Origin: Rikenellaceae bacterium
GTDB lineage: Bacteria > Bacteroidota > Bacteroidia > Bacteroidales > Rikenellaceae
Direction: 5' to 3'
Length of the DNA: 64,000 bases
NCBI GenBank assembly: GCA_015060165.1
Contig: SUZC01000009.1
Coordinates: 22,344 to 86,343, forward strand
The notes under the pieces: generated by a model
What the model was told of the DNA's origin: nothing
Databases searched by the model: none
The model's input: the letters and a program-made list of their open reading frames with translations, nothing else
Position numbers and translations under genes: made by a program
Part shown: positions 45,494-53,774 of the stretch, one piece after another
Layout of the letters: the number at the start of each line of letters is the position of its first letter
Numbering within the stretch: position 1 is the stretch's first letter

Positions 45494-46282
45494 ATGAGAC
45501 TTCTTTCGATTATACTTTGCACGCTGCTTGCTTCGGGTGTGGCATATGCACAAGATACACCTCAGCAGCAGGCTGATGCGACGGTCGCAGTTGAGGCCCT
45601 GTGGAGTACTGCCAATGCTGCATACAGCGAGGGTAACTTCGATAAGGCAATTACCGATTACGAAAAAATCCTCGCTCAGGATCTCCACTCTGCTGCACTC
45701 TATTACAACCTGGCCAATGCATACTTCAAAAAGGGAGAGTTGGGCAAGGCCCTGCTTTATTATAACCGGGCATCGCGCATCGCTCCGGGTGATGAGGATA
45801 TCCGCCACAATCAGGAGTATGCCGAGAAGATGACCAAGGATAGCATTGAGAAGATTCCCGAATTTTTCCTTGTGACGTGGATAAAACAGGTGCGAGGCAC
45901 ATTTAGTTGCTCGGCCTGGACGGTTTTCTCGCTTGTGATGTTGGTGCTGGCACTAACTATGGCTCTTGTCTATCTGCTTGCGCAGCGTATGTCGCTCCGC
46001 AAGGTGGGATTCTATACTATGGCGGCGGCAGCATTGCTGTTCGTTGTAACCACCGTCTTTGCCATCAGTGAGCGAAACGTATTGACCAAGCGTAGCGAAG
46101 CTATCGTTATGAGTTCTGCGGCATCGGTTAAGAGTTCTCCCGACCGCTCCTCTACAGAACTGTTCGTATTGCACGAAGGTACAAAGGTTACAATCGGCGA
46201 GACCACCGACGGCTGGGCCGAAGTGCGTATTGCCGATGGTCGTAAGGGTTGGATTGAGGACAAACGTATAGAACGCATCTAA
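45494..46282 (+). CDS. batE: BatE-like TPR protein with SH3 domain
   Basis: A 262-residue envelope protein. Signal peptide to about 20, two TPR repeats (WSTANAAYSEGNFDKAITDYEKIL and the following NLANAYFKKGELGKALLYYNRA region) to about 110, two membrane helices (about 140-165, 175-195) and a C-terminal SH3b domain (HEGTKVTIGETTDGWAEVRI). This is the BatE layout. It forms an operon with batD (5 bp) and recR (22 bp). Confidence 0.88.
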   Translation: MRLLSIILCTLLASGVAYAQDTPQQQADATVAVEALWSTANAAYSEGNFDKAITDYEKILAQDLHSAALYYNLANAYFKKGELGKALLYYNRASRIAPGDEDIRHNQEYAEKMTKDSIEKIPEFFLVTWIKQVRGTFSCSAWTVFSLVMLVLALTMALVYLLAQRMSLRKVGFYTMAAAALLFVVTTVFAISERNVLTKRSEAIVMSSAASVKSSPDRSSTELFVLHEGTKVTIGETTDGWAEVRIADGRKGWIEDKRIERI

Positions 46283-46304
46283 GCGGTATAGGAGGGGAGA
46301 AGAT

Positions 46305-46901
46305 ATGTCGAAACTACTTCAAGATGCCGTTTCTGAGTTCTCGCGTCTGCCGGGTATAGGTCGCCGTACAGCATTGCGTTTGGCTATGCATCTGCTTAAA
46401 ATGGACAAAGAGTCTGTTGAGCAGATGACCTCGGCCATATCACGTTTTCGTAACGAAATTCGCTACTGTTCGGAGTGTAACAACCTCTCCGATTTGGAGC
46501 GTTGCCCCATCTGCTCAAATCCAGAGCGTGACCACTCTACAATATGCGTTGTAGAGCAGGTTGGCGATTTGATGTCGATTGAGAATACCCACCAATATCG
46601 AGGTGTATATCACGTTTTGGGCGGTGTTATCTCGCCTATGCAGGGCATCGGTCCATCGGATCTGAGGATAGATATGTTGGTCGATAAAGTGGCCGCAGGA
46701 GGTGTGAAAGAGGTTATTTTGGCCATATCTACTTCTGTCGAAGGCGAGACCACACTATTCTATATAATGAATCGCCTGAAAAAATACCCCTCGGTTAAGG
46801 TCACAACCATCGCACGCGGTATTGGCTTTGGCGATGAGTTGGAGTATGTCGATGAACTTACCATCACCCACGCCCTTCTCAATCGCCGCACAGTAGAATA
46901 A
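46305..46901 (+). CDS. recR: Recombination mediator RecR
   Basis: Helps load RecA at single-strand gaps with RecF/RecO. The 198-residue protein has the helix-hairpin-helix LPGIGRRTALRLA, the zinc finger C55-x2-C58 ... C67-x2-C70 and the TOPRIM domain from ICVVEQVGDLMSIENT. The length is the family norm. It is the last gene after batD-batE. Confidence 0.96.
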   Translation: MSKLLQDAVSEFSRLPGIGRRTALRLAMHLLKMDKESVEQMTSAISRFRNEIRYCSECNNLSDLERCPICSNPERDHSTICVVEQVGDLMSIENTHQYRGVYHVLGGVISPMQGIGPSDLRIDMLVDKVAAGGVKEVILAISTSVEGETTLFYIMNRLKKYPSVKVTTIARGIGFGDELEYVDELTITHALLNRRTVE

Positions 46902-47013
46902 AAATCCACTCACGCAAAATACTCAAACTTTAAATGCAATTGCCTGAAAAGAAGCGCGATTGTATTTTTTTTACAGTTTTTTGTATTTTAGATGTTGCAA
47001 ACCGCAACTCTCT

Positions 47014-47049
47014 CCGTATTATATACGAGCTGAGAGCCGAAATTTGCAC
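47014..47049 (+). promoter_or_regulatory. Region upstream of ECF sigma gene
   Basis: A small inverted repeat CGTAT-TAT-ATACG (47015-47027) is followed by GAAATTTGCACC (from 47039), a -7-like box with GA instead of TA. This may be the sigma operon promoter and its operator; the assignment is weak. Confidence 0.3.
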
Positions 47050-47076
47050 CCCAAAGCAGCAGAATAGAGACACGAG

Positions 47077-47586
47077 ATGAATATTGAAGAGTTTAACACT
47101 GAATTTTTGAGATTCAAGGATGCCGCATATCGTTATGCGGTTGCGATTCTTCACGACCGCTCGGCTGCCGAAGATGCAACGCAGGACCTCTATGAAAAAC
47201 TGTGGCGACGACGGCTCTTGATTCGCCACGCACGTTTCAAATCGCTACTGCTGGTCGCTATGAGAAACATTTGCCTCGATGTGGTGCGACAACGAAGCCG
47301 CGAGCGTGAGAGGTTTGTGGCGGAATCTCACAACCTCCCCGACAACGAGGATTTCGCCCCACAGGAGCTATCAACCAGCGATATGGCGCAAATAGCACGA
47401 AGGCTTATCGCCACCCTTCCAGAGCGAGAAGCCGAGGTGATGCACCTGAGGGATTGCGAGGGTTTGGAATTCTCCGAGATAGCCGCCATTACCCACCAAA
47501 GCGAGGCAGCCGTAAGAATGGCTCTGAGCCGAGCCCGACAAAGAGTAAAACAACAACTGTTAAAACGTATTAGCAATGGACAATAG
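47077..47586 (+). CDS. ECF-type RNA polymerase sigma factor
   Basis: A 169-residue sigma-70 family member of the ECF class. Region 2 spans about 10-75 (DRSAAEDATQDLYEKLWRR, MRNICLDVVRQR), and region 4 about 105-160 (LPEREAEVMHLRDCEGLEFSEIAAI and a HTH ending AVRMALSRARQRVK). It overlaps the next gene by 11 bp, typical of sigma/anti-sigma pairs. Confidence 0.93.
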   Translation: MNIEEFNTEFLRFKDAAYRYAVAILHDRSAAEDATQDLYEKLWRRRLLIRHARFKSLLLVAMRNICLDVVRQRSRERERFVAESHNLPDNEDFAPQELSTSDMAQIARRLIATLPEREAEVMHLRDCEGLEFSEIAAITHQSEAAVRMALSRARQRVKQQLLKRISNGQ

Positions 47587-48004
47587 ATTACTTTCAGAGC
47601 TTTGTGAGCGATATTTTGCTGGCACAACCTCGCTCGACGATGAGCGTGTCTTGCGCCAAGCCTTGTCGTGCCTCGATGCTGATATGCTTAGCGCCGAGAT
47701 GCTAGCAGTAAAGGCTATGATGGAGATGTCGGCCGTAAGCGAGCAGGAACGAGTAAGCGTGAGGCTGCGTCACACTGTAACCCCTTCGTGGCGACTGAGA
47801 GTGGCAGTGGCAGTGGCGTTGTTGGCGATTATTCTCATACCTATTTATAAACTATCGCAACCCACCGTCTATGGCTACTACAACGGAGAGCCCATCACCT
47901 CGCTTGCCGAGGCCGAGGCTCGCGCACAGGATATATTCAATAATTTGGCTCAGGCCGAGTTGCCGCAAGTGAACACAATTGAGAGCCTGTTTGAATTGAA
48001 CTAA
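47576..48004 (+). CDS. Probable anti-sigma factor
   Basis: A 142-residue single-pass membrane protein. The N-terminal 75 residues (LCERYFAGTTSLDDERVLRQAL) resemble the cytoplasmic part of Bacteroidota anti-sigma proteins; a membrane helix runs about 74-92; a short exported tail follows. No named domain is obvious. The role is inferred from overlap with the sigma gene and layout. Confidence 0.72.
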   Translation: MDNRLLSELCERYFAGTTSLDDERVLRQALSCLDADMLSAEMLAVKAMMEMSAVSEQERVSVRLRHTVTPSWRLRVAVAVALLAIILIPIYKLSQPTVYGYYNGEPITSLAEAEARAQDIFNNLAQAELPQVNTIESLFELN

Positions 48005-48060
48005 TCACGCAAAAAACAGTGTAAGATATTAACAATCAACTCATAAATATAAATCAGATT

Positions 48061-48900
48061 ATGAAAAAGATTTTTCTTCTAACCCTCGTTGCCGTCTCTT
48101 TTATCGGCATCAGCAACTTCGCCCAAGCACAAAATTTTAAGTTGGGCATAGATGGTTTGACCTTCAAGTACAACGACAAAGATGTTCCACTCTCAGAGAT
48201 GGCTGCCGAGGAGACATCCGAGAATAGCAACTCCAACGTACGACTGACACCCTGTATAAATGTGAGCAAGACAAAGCTTTATGTCTGGACAAATGGCATT
48301 TCATCGATTCCTACGCTCGAATTGGGTTGGAACGTACTCTCAAATGTGGGTTACAGTGCCTATGCTGATGCTTCGGTCGGCGATTTCTTCAACATTCGCG
48401 AGTGGAAATCGATGCAGGTGACGGTCAATCTGCTTAACTTCAACGCCTACAACAAGCTCCACAAGGTGGGATTCTCGACAGCTTTGGGTATTCGAGCCAA
48501 CAACTATCGCCTAAGTGCTGGCCAATCGTTGGAGAAGGTCGATGGCGTTGTGATGCCTTATGCCATCGAGCCATACAATGGCCACTTGTCGAAAAAGAGT
48601 AAATTCAACATTGCATCTTTGCATATCCCTATGGAGGTGACATTTGGTAACCCTCGCAGATTTGCATTCTCGGTGGGTGGCTATGCCGATTTGGTGATGA
48701 ACTCACACACCAAAATAAAGTATCACGGTGGTCACAAGGAGAAGGTGCATAACCTCCCTACCAACTTTATTCAGGCGGGTGCTACGGCTCGCGTGAGCTT
48801 CCGCGATATCTCGGTATTCTGCTCATATCAGCCCACCCAAATATTCAAAACGGGTCGTGGCCCCGAGGCTCAGCAGTGGACAATTGGTATAGGATTCTAA
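48061..48900 (+). CDS. Outer-membrane beta-barrel protein, sigma-operon linked
   Basis: A 279-residue exported protein with signal peptide (cleavage near AQAQ). Repeated amphipathic strands and a terminal F (WTIGIGF) indicate a barrel of roughly 10-12 strands. No recognised family. It is third in the sigma-factor gene run and may be a regulated product or sensor of the system. Confidence 0.75.
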   Translation: MKKIFLLTLVAVSFIGISNFAQAQNFKLGIDGLTFKYNDKDVPLSEMAAEETSENSNSNVRLTPCINVSKTKLYVWTNGISSIPTLELGWNVLSNVGYSAYADASVGDFFNIREWKSMQVTVNLLNFNAYNKLHKVGFSTALGIRANNYRLSAGQSLEKVDGVVMPYAIEPYNGHLSKKSKFNIASLHIPMEVTFGNPRRFAFSVGGYADLVMNSHTKIKYHGGHKEKVHNLPTNFIQAGATARVSFRDISVFCSYQPTQIFKTGRGPEAQQWTIGIGF

Positions 48901-48912
48901 AACAGCGCAACT

Positions 48913-49455
48913 ATGAAAAGAATTTTTATTATATTTGTAATGCTTGCGGCTATTTGTTCTGCGGCCGAGAGTCAAGCGCAAAAAAAGGTTTTCCTTAATG
49001 AATACAACCGTTTACTGCAATTGCAAACCAACCCAACATATGCCCGAACAATAGAATTAACCCATTTTACGGGTGAGATGTTGCAGATGATGGTTAAAAG
49101 CGAAGACTCCAAAACCCAAAATCTGATAAAACGAATAAATTCGATTTATCAAATAAAAATAATAGACAATACATTGGCTGTAGGCGGCGGTGTTATTCGC
49201 ACATTTAAACGTGTCACTCGGGAAGGCAAATATGATAGTGCTGGAATATTTACCACCAATGGTGTAAAATATGAGATATATAGAACTGCTCTTAGAGATT
49301 TGAACGAGTATCTGATATTTATAACAAGCGGCAAACAGACTCTTGTGTGCGATATCTATGGAGCCGTTGGCTACAAAGAGATACTTGCCATGATTTTCCC
49401 TTCGCAGCCGAAGATTGAAAATATGGATATTATAGATACATTAAAAACTCAATAG
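48913..49455 (+). CDS. DUF4252-like exported protein
   Basis: A 180-residue protein with a signal peptide (cleavage near ESQAQ). The segment HFTGEMLQMMVKSEDSKTQN and the following two beta-rich blocks resemble DUF4252, a family often placed with ECF sigma genes in Bacteroidota. Function unknown. The match is by pattern only. It is one base before the next gene. Confidence 0.55.
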   Translation: MKRIFIIFVMLAAICSAAESQAQKKVFLNEYNRLLQLQTNPTYARTIELTHFTGEMLQMMVKSEDSKTQNLIKRINSIYQIKIIDNTLAVGGGVIRTFKRVTREGKYDSAGIFTTNGVKYEIYRTALRDLNEYLIFITSGKQTLVCDIYGAVGYKEILAMIFPSQPKIENMDIIDTLKTQ

Positions 49456-49456
49456 A

Positions 49457-50368
49457 ATGAAACGACTTTTCTCTCTTATTCTCTGCGTGGCCTTGTGTGC
49501 CATCGCTACCGATGCCTCGGCCAAGCGTAACCCCGATGCTAATGGCGATGGAGTGCTTCGCATATTGGCCATCGGTAACAGCTTCTCGGACGATGGTATG
49601 GAGCATCTGCCCGCCTTGTTGGAAAATCTGGGTATCAAAAAGGTTGAGTTGGCTCGCCTCTATGTGGGTGGCTGCTCGGTGGAACGCCATATGCAGTTCT
49701 TCGACAAGCAACAGTCGGCCTACACCTTCTATACCTCAAAGGCAGGCGAGAATAAGTGGGTAAAGCACGCCGAGAAACGCTCTATCCAGTCGGCTCTTGC
49801 AATGGGCGAGTGGGACGTTATTACTATGCAGCAGGCATCGGGCTATTCGGGTCAGTACGAGACCATCAAGCCCCATTTGGAGCGATTGGTAGCAGTTGTA
49901 AAGAAGGCCCAACCTCAGGCCCACCTCGCGTGGCATATCACTTGGTCTTACTCCACTGCGAGCAAGCACCAGCACTACCACCACTACGACAACTTACAGG
50001 CGAAGATGGACACCGCCATTATGCAGGCCGTATTGCAGATTCGCAACGACTTCGATTGCTTCGACTACTTTATCCCGTCGGGTACAGCAATTCGTATGTT
50101 GCGCCTTTCGCCAGTGAACAATGCTCCCAACGACTTCACTCGCGATGGCTATCACCTCGACTACGGAGCGGGTCGCTATGCAGCGGCTTGTGTATGGTAC
50201 GAGACTTTGGTACGCCCATTCTATGGCGAGAAGGTTTCGACCTCAACGCTCGAAATCCACGATAAGGGCATCTTGAAGGCCGAGGGCAAGTACGCCGCCT
50301 ACTGCCGCCGTGCTGCCGAGCTGGCCGCAAAGAAACCATTTAAGGTGAGAGAGATAAAGATTAAGTAA
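49457..50368 (+). CDS. DUF4886 SGNH-type hydrolase, exported
   Basis: A 303-residue secreted protein with signal peptide (cleavage near ASA). SGNH features: block I GNSFSDDG with S42 as the nucleophile, block III-like VITMQQASGYSGQ, and a late D-G-Y-H in TRDGYHLDYGAGRYAA for the catalytic dyad. DUF4886 members in Bacteroidota are thought to be carbohydrate esterases or lipases. It starts one base after the DUF4252-like gene. Confidence 0.85.
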   Translation: MKRLFSLILCVALCAIATDASAKRNPDANGDGVLRILAIGNSFSDDGMEHLPALLENLGIKKVELARLYVGGCSVERHMQFFDKQQSAYTFYTSKAGENKWVKHAEKRSIQSALAMGEWDVITMQQASGYSGQYETIKPHLERLVAVVKKAQPQAHLAWHITWSYSTASKHQHYHHYDNLQAKMDTAIMQAVLQIRNDFDCFDYFIPSGTAIRMLRLSPVNNAPNDFTRDGYHLDYGAGRYAAACVWYETLVRPFYGEKVSTSTLEIHDKGILKAEGKYAAYCRRAAELAAKKPFKVREIKIK

Positions 50369-50378
50369 ATATAAAATA

Positions 50379-50674
50379 CGTCATTCCGCATTTCTTCATT
50401 TGCGAGAGTTGGAGAAGGGAAAAGCAGCTATGAAGAAATGCAGGAATCTACCTTTGGGAATGATGCCTTGCTAAGAAGGACTCTGGGGCAAAGGTTGTTC
50501 TCTGGAAGGTTCTTAATAAGCGGTTGATTAATCCGCTACGCGGCTTTTGGTTGCTATGGTTCGGCAAAGTGTGTAAACACACTCTGCTCTCACCTTAATC
50601 GCAACCTTCCAACATTTTCGCATAGAGCCTTATTTTATCACCGATGGCCGTTGATGCGAAAATATAGAATGACG
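50379..50674. repeat. 296-bp island of nested inverted repeats
   Basis: Bounded by CGTCATTC (50379-50386) and its complement (50667-50674). Inside are: GCATTTCTTCAT/ATGAAGAAATGC (50388-50399/50430-50441, extended by ATTCC/GGAAT past a one-base bulge), GGAAGGTT/AACCTTCC (50504-50511/50603-50610), AGCGG/CCGCT (50519-50537), AGTGTG-TAAA-CACACT (50568-50583, extended by GCA/TGC), and ATTTTCGCAT/ATGCGAAAAT (50614-50623/50654-50663). There is no open frame of note. Candidate miniature mobile element, extragenic palindrome cluster or structured RNA. It fills most of the 397-bp gap between DUF4886 and clpB. Confidence 0.75.
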
Positions 50675-50688
50675 ATATATTGAATAAT

Positions 50689-50725
50689 AAAAACTCTGTC
50701 TAACACTTAGTTAGGCAGAGTTTTT
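50689..50725. terminator. Bidirectional terminator between DUF4886 gene and clpB
   Basis: A 16-bp stem with one G-T pair, AAAAACTCTG(T)CTAAC against GTTAG(G)CAGAGTTTTT, loop ACTTA. T-rich ends in both directions. Confidence 0.9.
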
Positions 50726-50765
50726 CTATTTATTATGCACTATACCAATAATGCATATAATGAGG

Positions 50766-53369
50766 CTAATTGTGGAACACCAATCGCTCCCCATCGGCAT
50801 CGATAACAATCTCTCGCTCGCTCGACACCTCACCCGCAAGTATTCGCTTCGACAGGTCGTTGACTACCTCACGCTGAATCACTCGCTTTACAGGTCGTGC
50901 GCCATACATTGCATCGTATCCCAAACGCGCTATGAGTTGCTTGGCCGCAGGGGTGTAACTCAACGTTATGCCGTTCTGAGCCAACATACGCTTTATAATA
51001 CCCATCTGGATATCAACAATCTGCTCGATGTCGCTACGGGTAAGCGGCTCAAACATCACAATCTCGTCGATACGATTCAAGAACTCAGGTTTCAGTTGTG
51101 TTTTCAGAAGCTCCACAACCTCATCGCGGGTACGCTCCACTACATCTGCCGAGATCTGCTCACCATCGAAGGAGCGTGAAAAATTCTCCTGAATGATGTG
51201 TGAGCCCATATTCGAGGTCATAATTATAATCGTATTGCGGAAATCCACAGTACGCCCCTTATTGTCGGTAAGGCGACCATCGTCCAGCACCTGCAACAAA
51301 ATGTTGAACACGTCGGGGTGCGCCTTCTCGATCTCATCGAGCAATACCACCGAGTAGGGTTTGCGGCGAACAGCCTCGGTCAGCTGACCACCCTCATCGT
51401 AACCCACATATCCCGGAGGAGCTCCCACCAATCGTGATACGCTGTGACGCTCCTGATACTCGCTCATATCAATTCGTGTTAGCATCGAATCATCATTAAA
51501 GAGAAACTCTGCCAACGCCTTTGCAAGCTCTGTTTTTCCGACACCCGTTGTGCCGAGGAAAATAAACGAGCCAATTGGTTTGCGCCCATCGCTCAATCCT
51601 GCGCGAGAGCGACGCACAGCATCGGAAATGACCTCTATGGCCTGCTGTTGACCCACAACTCGGCGATGCAACTCCTGCTCCATATTGAGCAATTTCTCAC
51701 GCTCCGAAGCCAACATTCTCTGCACGGGGATTCCTGTCCAACGCGATACAACCTCGGCTATATCCTGCGAATCAACCTCCTCCTTAATCATAGCATCGCT
51801 ACCGGCTGTTGTCATTCTGAGCTGCTCCTTCAATGCCTCAATCTGCTTCTCCGCCTCGACAATCTTACCATAACGAATCTCGGCTACACGACCATAGTCG
51901 CCTGCTCGCTCAGCCTGCTGAGCCTCGACTTTCAGATGTTCAATCGAATCTTTGTTCTGCTGAATCTTCTGCAGTAGGTCACGCTCTCCCTGCCATTTGG
52001 CTCTAAGAGCAGCCTCCTTCGACTTCTGCTCCTCAATCTCGCGTGTTAGATTCTCCATTCGAGGCTCATCGTTCTCGCGGCGAATAGCCTCACGCTCGAT
52101 TTCAAGCTGGCGTATCTTACGGTCGAGAGTATCTATCTCCTCTGGAACAGAGTTCATCTCCAGGCGCAAGTGGGCCGCAGCCTCATCAATTAGGTCAATT
52201 GCCTTATCGGGCAGGAATCTTGATGTGATGTATCTGTGAGAGAGCTCCACCGCAGCGATTATCGCCTCGTCCTTGATACGCACCTGATGGTGATTTTCGT
52301 ATCGCTCCTTCAAGCCTCGCAGGATAGAGATGGCATCTTCGGTTGTAGGTTCATCGACCAGCACCTTCTGGAAACGACGCTCCAAAGCCTTATCCTGCTC
52401 AAAATATTTCTGGAACTCGTCGAGTGTGGTAGCTCCAATGGTGCGAAGTTCTCCACGCGCCAATGCCGGTTTGAGGATGTTTGCAGCATCCATCGCACCG
52501 CTTGTCTTACCAGCTCCAACAAGTGTATGAATCTCATCGATAAAGAGCAATATCTCGCCATCGCTTGCGATAACCTCCTGCACAACTCCCTTCAAACGCT
52601 CCTCGAACTCTCCCTGATACTTTGCACCAGCCACCAAGGCTCCCATATCGAGCGAAAATATCAATTTCGATTTCAGATTTTCCGGCACATCACCATTCAC
52701 AATACGGTGGGCTATTCCCTCGGCAATAGCGGTCTTACCTACACCAGCCTCACCAACAAGGATAGGGTTGTTCTTGGTACGGCGAGAAAGAATCTGTAAC
52801 ACACGACGTATCTCCTCATCACGACCAATTACTGGGTCGAGTTTGCCGTTACGAGCCATCTCGTTGAGGTTTATGGCATACTTGCCCAATGCATTAAACT
52901 CCTGCGAAGAGGTCTGAGAATCGACGGTTGCTCCCTTGCGGAACTCGCGAATAGCAGCAATCAAATCTTTCTCGGATGCTCCATTTCGTTTGAGCATATC
53001 GGCCGTAGCTCCTCGCTCGGCTATAAGACCTAAAATCAGATGTTCAACCGATGCATAACGATCGTTAAAGGTTCGTGTGAAATCCACCGCACGCTGAATC
53101 ACCTTCGATGTGTCGCCCGAAAAATATTGCTCTCCATTGCCACCCGATACCTTAGGCATCGATTCCAACGTAGAACGCACTTCTTCGCGAAGCATCTTCA
53201 CATTTACTCCAACTCGGCCGAGCAGGAATGCTCCGAGCGAGTCATCTTCTGCAATAATTTTCGAGAGCAGGTGCATAGGCTCGACTGCCTGTTGGCCACG
53301 CTCACGAGCAAGCGATACCGCACCCTGCAATACCTCTTGCGCTTTGATGGTTAATGAATTAATGTTCAT
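50766..53369 (-). CDS. clpB: ATP-dependent protein disaggregase ClpB
   Basis: Rescues proteins from aggregates with DnaK. The 867-residue protein has the N-domain repeats (about 1-145), AAA+ domain 1 with Walker A GEAGVGKT (206-213), the long coiled-coil M-domain (about 400-525), AAA+ domain 2 with GTTGVGKT (near 605-612) and arginine-rich C-terminus. Full family length, all motifs intact. The start codon is preceded by an unusual 400-bp non-coding stretch. Confidence 0.97.
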   Translation of the reverse strand: MNINSLTIKAQEVLQGAVSLARERGQQAVEPMHLLSKIIAEDDSLGAFLLGRVGVNVKMLREEVRSTLESMPKVSGGNGEQYFSGDTSKVIQRAVDFTRTFNDRYASVEHLILGLIAERGATADMLKRNGASEKDLIAAIREFRKGATVDSQTSSQEFNALGKYAINLNEMARNGKLDPVIGRDEEIRRVLQILSRRTKNNPILVGEAGVGKTAIAEGIAHRIVNGDVPENLKSKLIFSLDMGALVAGAKYQGEFEERLKGVVQEVIASDGEILLFIDEIHTLVGAGKTSGAMDAANILKPALARGELRTIGATTLDEFQKYFEQDKALERRFQKVLVDEPTTEDAISILRGLKERYENHHQVRIKDEAIIAAVELSHRYITSRFLPDKAIDLIDEAAAHLRLEMNSVPEEIDTLDRKIRQLEIEREAIRRENDEPRMENLTREIEEQKSKEAALRAKWQGERDLLQKIQQNKDSIEHLKVEAQQAERAGDYGRVAEIRYGKIVEAEKQIEALKEQLRMTTAGSDAMIKEEVDSQDIAEVVSRWTGIPVQRMLASEREKLLNMEQELHRRVVGQQQAIEVISDAVRRSRAGLSDGRKPIGSFIFLGTTGVGKTELAKALAEFLFNDDSMLTRIDMSEYQERHSVSRLVGAPPGYVGYDEGGQLTEAVRRKPYSVVLLDEIEKAHPDVFNILLQVLDDGRLTDNKGRTVDFRNTIIIMTSNMGSHIIQENFSRSFDGEQISADVVERTRDEVVELLKTQLKPEFLNRIDEIVMFEPLTRSDIEQIVDIQMGIIKRMLAQNGITLSYTPAAKQLIARLGYDAMYGARPVKRVIQREVVNDLSKRILAGEVSSEREIVIDADGERLVFHN

Positions 53370-53774
53370 AATATATCGGTTTTTGTTGTTTTACATTTCC
53401 GTTTGCTGATTTTATCTGAGCAAAATTTTTGCCATGACCCCAAATACGACATCAAACCGTCTGATTGGCAGATTATGGCAGATAGTTTATGCCCTAATAC
53501 GACATTTTGGCATATATTATTTCTCTTTTATACCGTACAGGTAGTTTTTGTGAATGGCAAAAAAATCCCCCTGCCCGTAGACAGAGGGAACCACAAAAAA
53601 CCGACATAGAGTATCTTATTTCTAAGCAAAAGGATAATAATTGCTATCCAAAATACCAATACTCTATTTCTTTATTCCGCCGGCCCATTGTCTTGGTTAT
53701 GGCAGAATTATTCGTTTTAATTGAAGTCGCACTTTACATATAGTTAAAGTGCCGCTTGAGTTAAGTTTGTAATT
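53370..53774. other. 405-bp non-coding region between clpB and glpT
   Basis: No gene supported. Near clpB there are two direct 10-mers AATACGACAT (53443-53452, 53496-53505) and two 8-mers TGGCAGAT spaced exactly 10 bp apart (53466-53473, 53476-53483), possible operator sites. Near glpT there are hairpins: a minus-strand terminator-like stem at 53563-53592 followed by seven T, ATAGAGTAT/ATACTCTAT (53606-53614/53659-53667) enclosing GGATA/TATCC, and GCACTTTA/TAAAGTGC (53731-53754) directly after glpT. No CIRCE element. Confidence 0.55.

Noticed and set aside
53370..53774. CIRCE operator for clpB
   Set aside because: No TTAGCACTC-N9-GAGTGCTAA-like repeat is present.
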